Source: Saccoglossus kowalevskii (lineage: Eukaryota > Hemichordata > Enteropneusta > Harrimaniidae). Taken from it: 34,670 nucleotides of DNA. How positions within the stretch are numbered: position 1 is the stretch's first letter; each line of letters begins with the position of its first letter. A program made the position numbers and the translations under genes. The stretch lies in contig NW_003135353.1 in assembly GCF_000003605.2 (NCBI RefSeq), positions 1-34,670 of the forward strand. Direction: 5' to 3'. Positions 34,512 to 34,670 of the stretch are shown here, in pieces. Under the pieces are notes generated by a model. The model ran no database searches and was not told the origin of the DNA. It was given only the letters and a program-made list of their open reading frames with translations.

Positions 34512-34670
34512 ATGCTGTCCTTTTTATTGGTTGGCAGCTTACAAATCATGATACTCATTAGCATATTACCATTCTCCTTCCCAGAGTTCCTTGCGGTTAG
34601 ATCACCGAAAGTATCTCTGACACCGTTGTGTCGGCACAAGAAGCGCTGTCCCAGTAACGCGTATCGAACT
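34512..34670 (+). CDS. Candidate signal-peptide-coding exon, open to the window end (partial)
   Basis: The frame is open for 53 codons to the window edge. It starts with a strongly hydrophobic segment (SFLLVGSLQIMILISILPF) that resembles a signal peptide or anchor, followed by a basic cysteine-containing stretch (LCRHKKRCPSNAYRT). This would fit a secreted protein or prepropeptide. I recognise no family. It lies on the same strand as the arrestin exon and could sit inside one of its introns, which lowers the likelihood that it is real. Confidence 0.25.
   Translation, partial: MLSFLLVGSLQIMILISILPFSFPEFLAVRSPKVSLTPLCRHKKRCPSNAYRT

Noticed and set aside
1-34670. CRISPR arrays, bacterial operons or prophage
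   Set aside because: The window is spliced eukaryotic DNA; its tandem arrays lack a repeat-spacer structure.

Overview
This is a stretch of animal nuclear DNA, most likely from a marine invertebrate. The gene structure (many short exons, GT-AG introns of a few hundred to about 1,100 bases), the tRNA-derived SINE fragments, the TTAA-flanked MITEs and a 50-N assembly gap beside a microsatellite all fit a metazoan genome assembly. I cannot name the species. Bases are AT-rich, except in exons and in a few CpG-rich islands near 20.5, 21.4, 22.9 and 34.2 kb. Nothing bacterial is present.

Layout. 1-303: a 69-bp tandem repeat cut by the window edge. About 900-2194: probable promoter, 5' UTR exon and first intron. 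2195-10298 (+): a complete 11-exon gene for a carotenoid oxygenase (the BCO/RPE65/NinaB family). It was reassembled here exon by exon; splice phases agree at every junction and the product is 567 residues. All four iron-binding histidines are present. The protein has an N-terminal signal peptide and four N-glycosylation sequons, and it lacks the PDPCK motif of the vertebrate members. 10299-30463: about 20 kb with no gene I can firmly support. It holds MITEs, SINE fragments, a (TAAA)n microsatellite with the gap, a 21-bp CpG-rich minisatellite and a near-perfect 73-bp inverted repeat whose arms are 866 bp apart. It also holds three weak minus-strand exon candidates (23.7, 25.1 and 26.4 kb). 30464-30746 (+): one exon carrying the start of an alpha-arrestin (ARRDC-like); the rest of that gene is not recognisable here and probably lies downstream. 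30747-34670: mostly non-coding, with two hairpins and two small unassigned plus-strand ORFs close to the right edge. One of these begins with a signal-peptide-like sequence and runs off the window.

The two recognised genes lie on the same strand, but I see no functional link between them. The carotenoid oxygenase would cleave carotenoids or handle retinoids, and its sequence suggests action in the secretory pathway or outside the cell. The alpha-arrestin would be a cytosolic adaptor for ubiquitin ligases and membrane cargo. The most interesting items are the signal-peptide-bearing carotenoid oxygenase, the long inverted repeat at 28.3/29.3 kb, two TTAA-target MITE families that have inserted repeatedly in introns of the oxygenase gene and in the gene desert, and a 20-bp perfect hairpin just upstream of the exon 4 splice acceptor.
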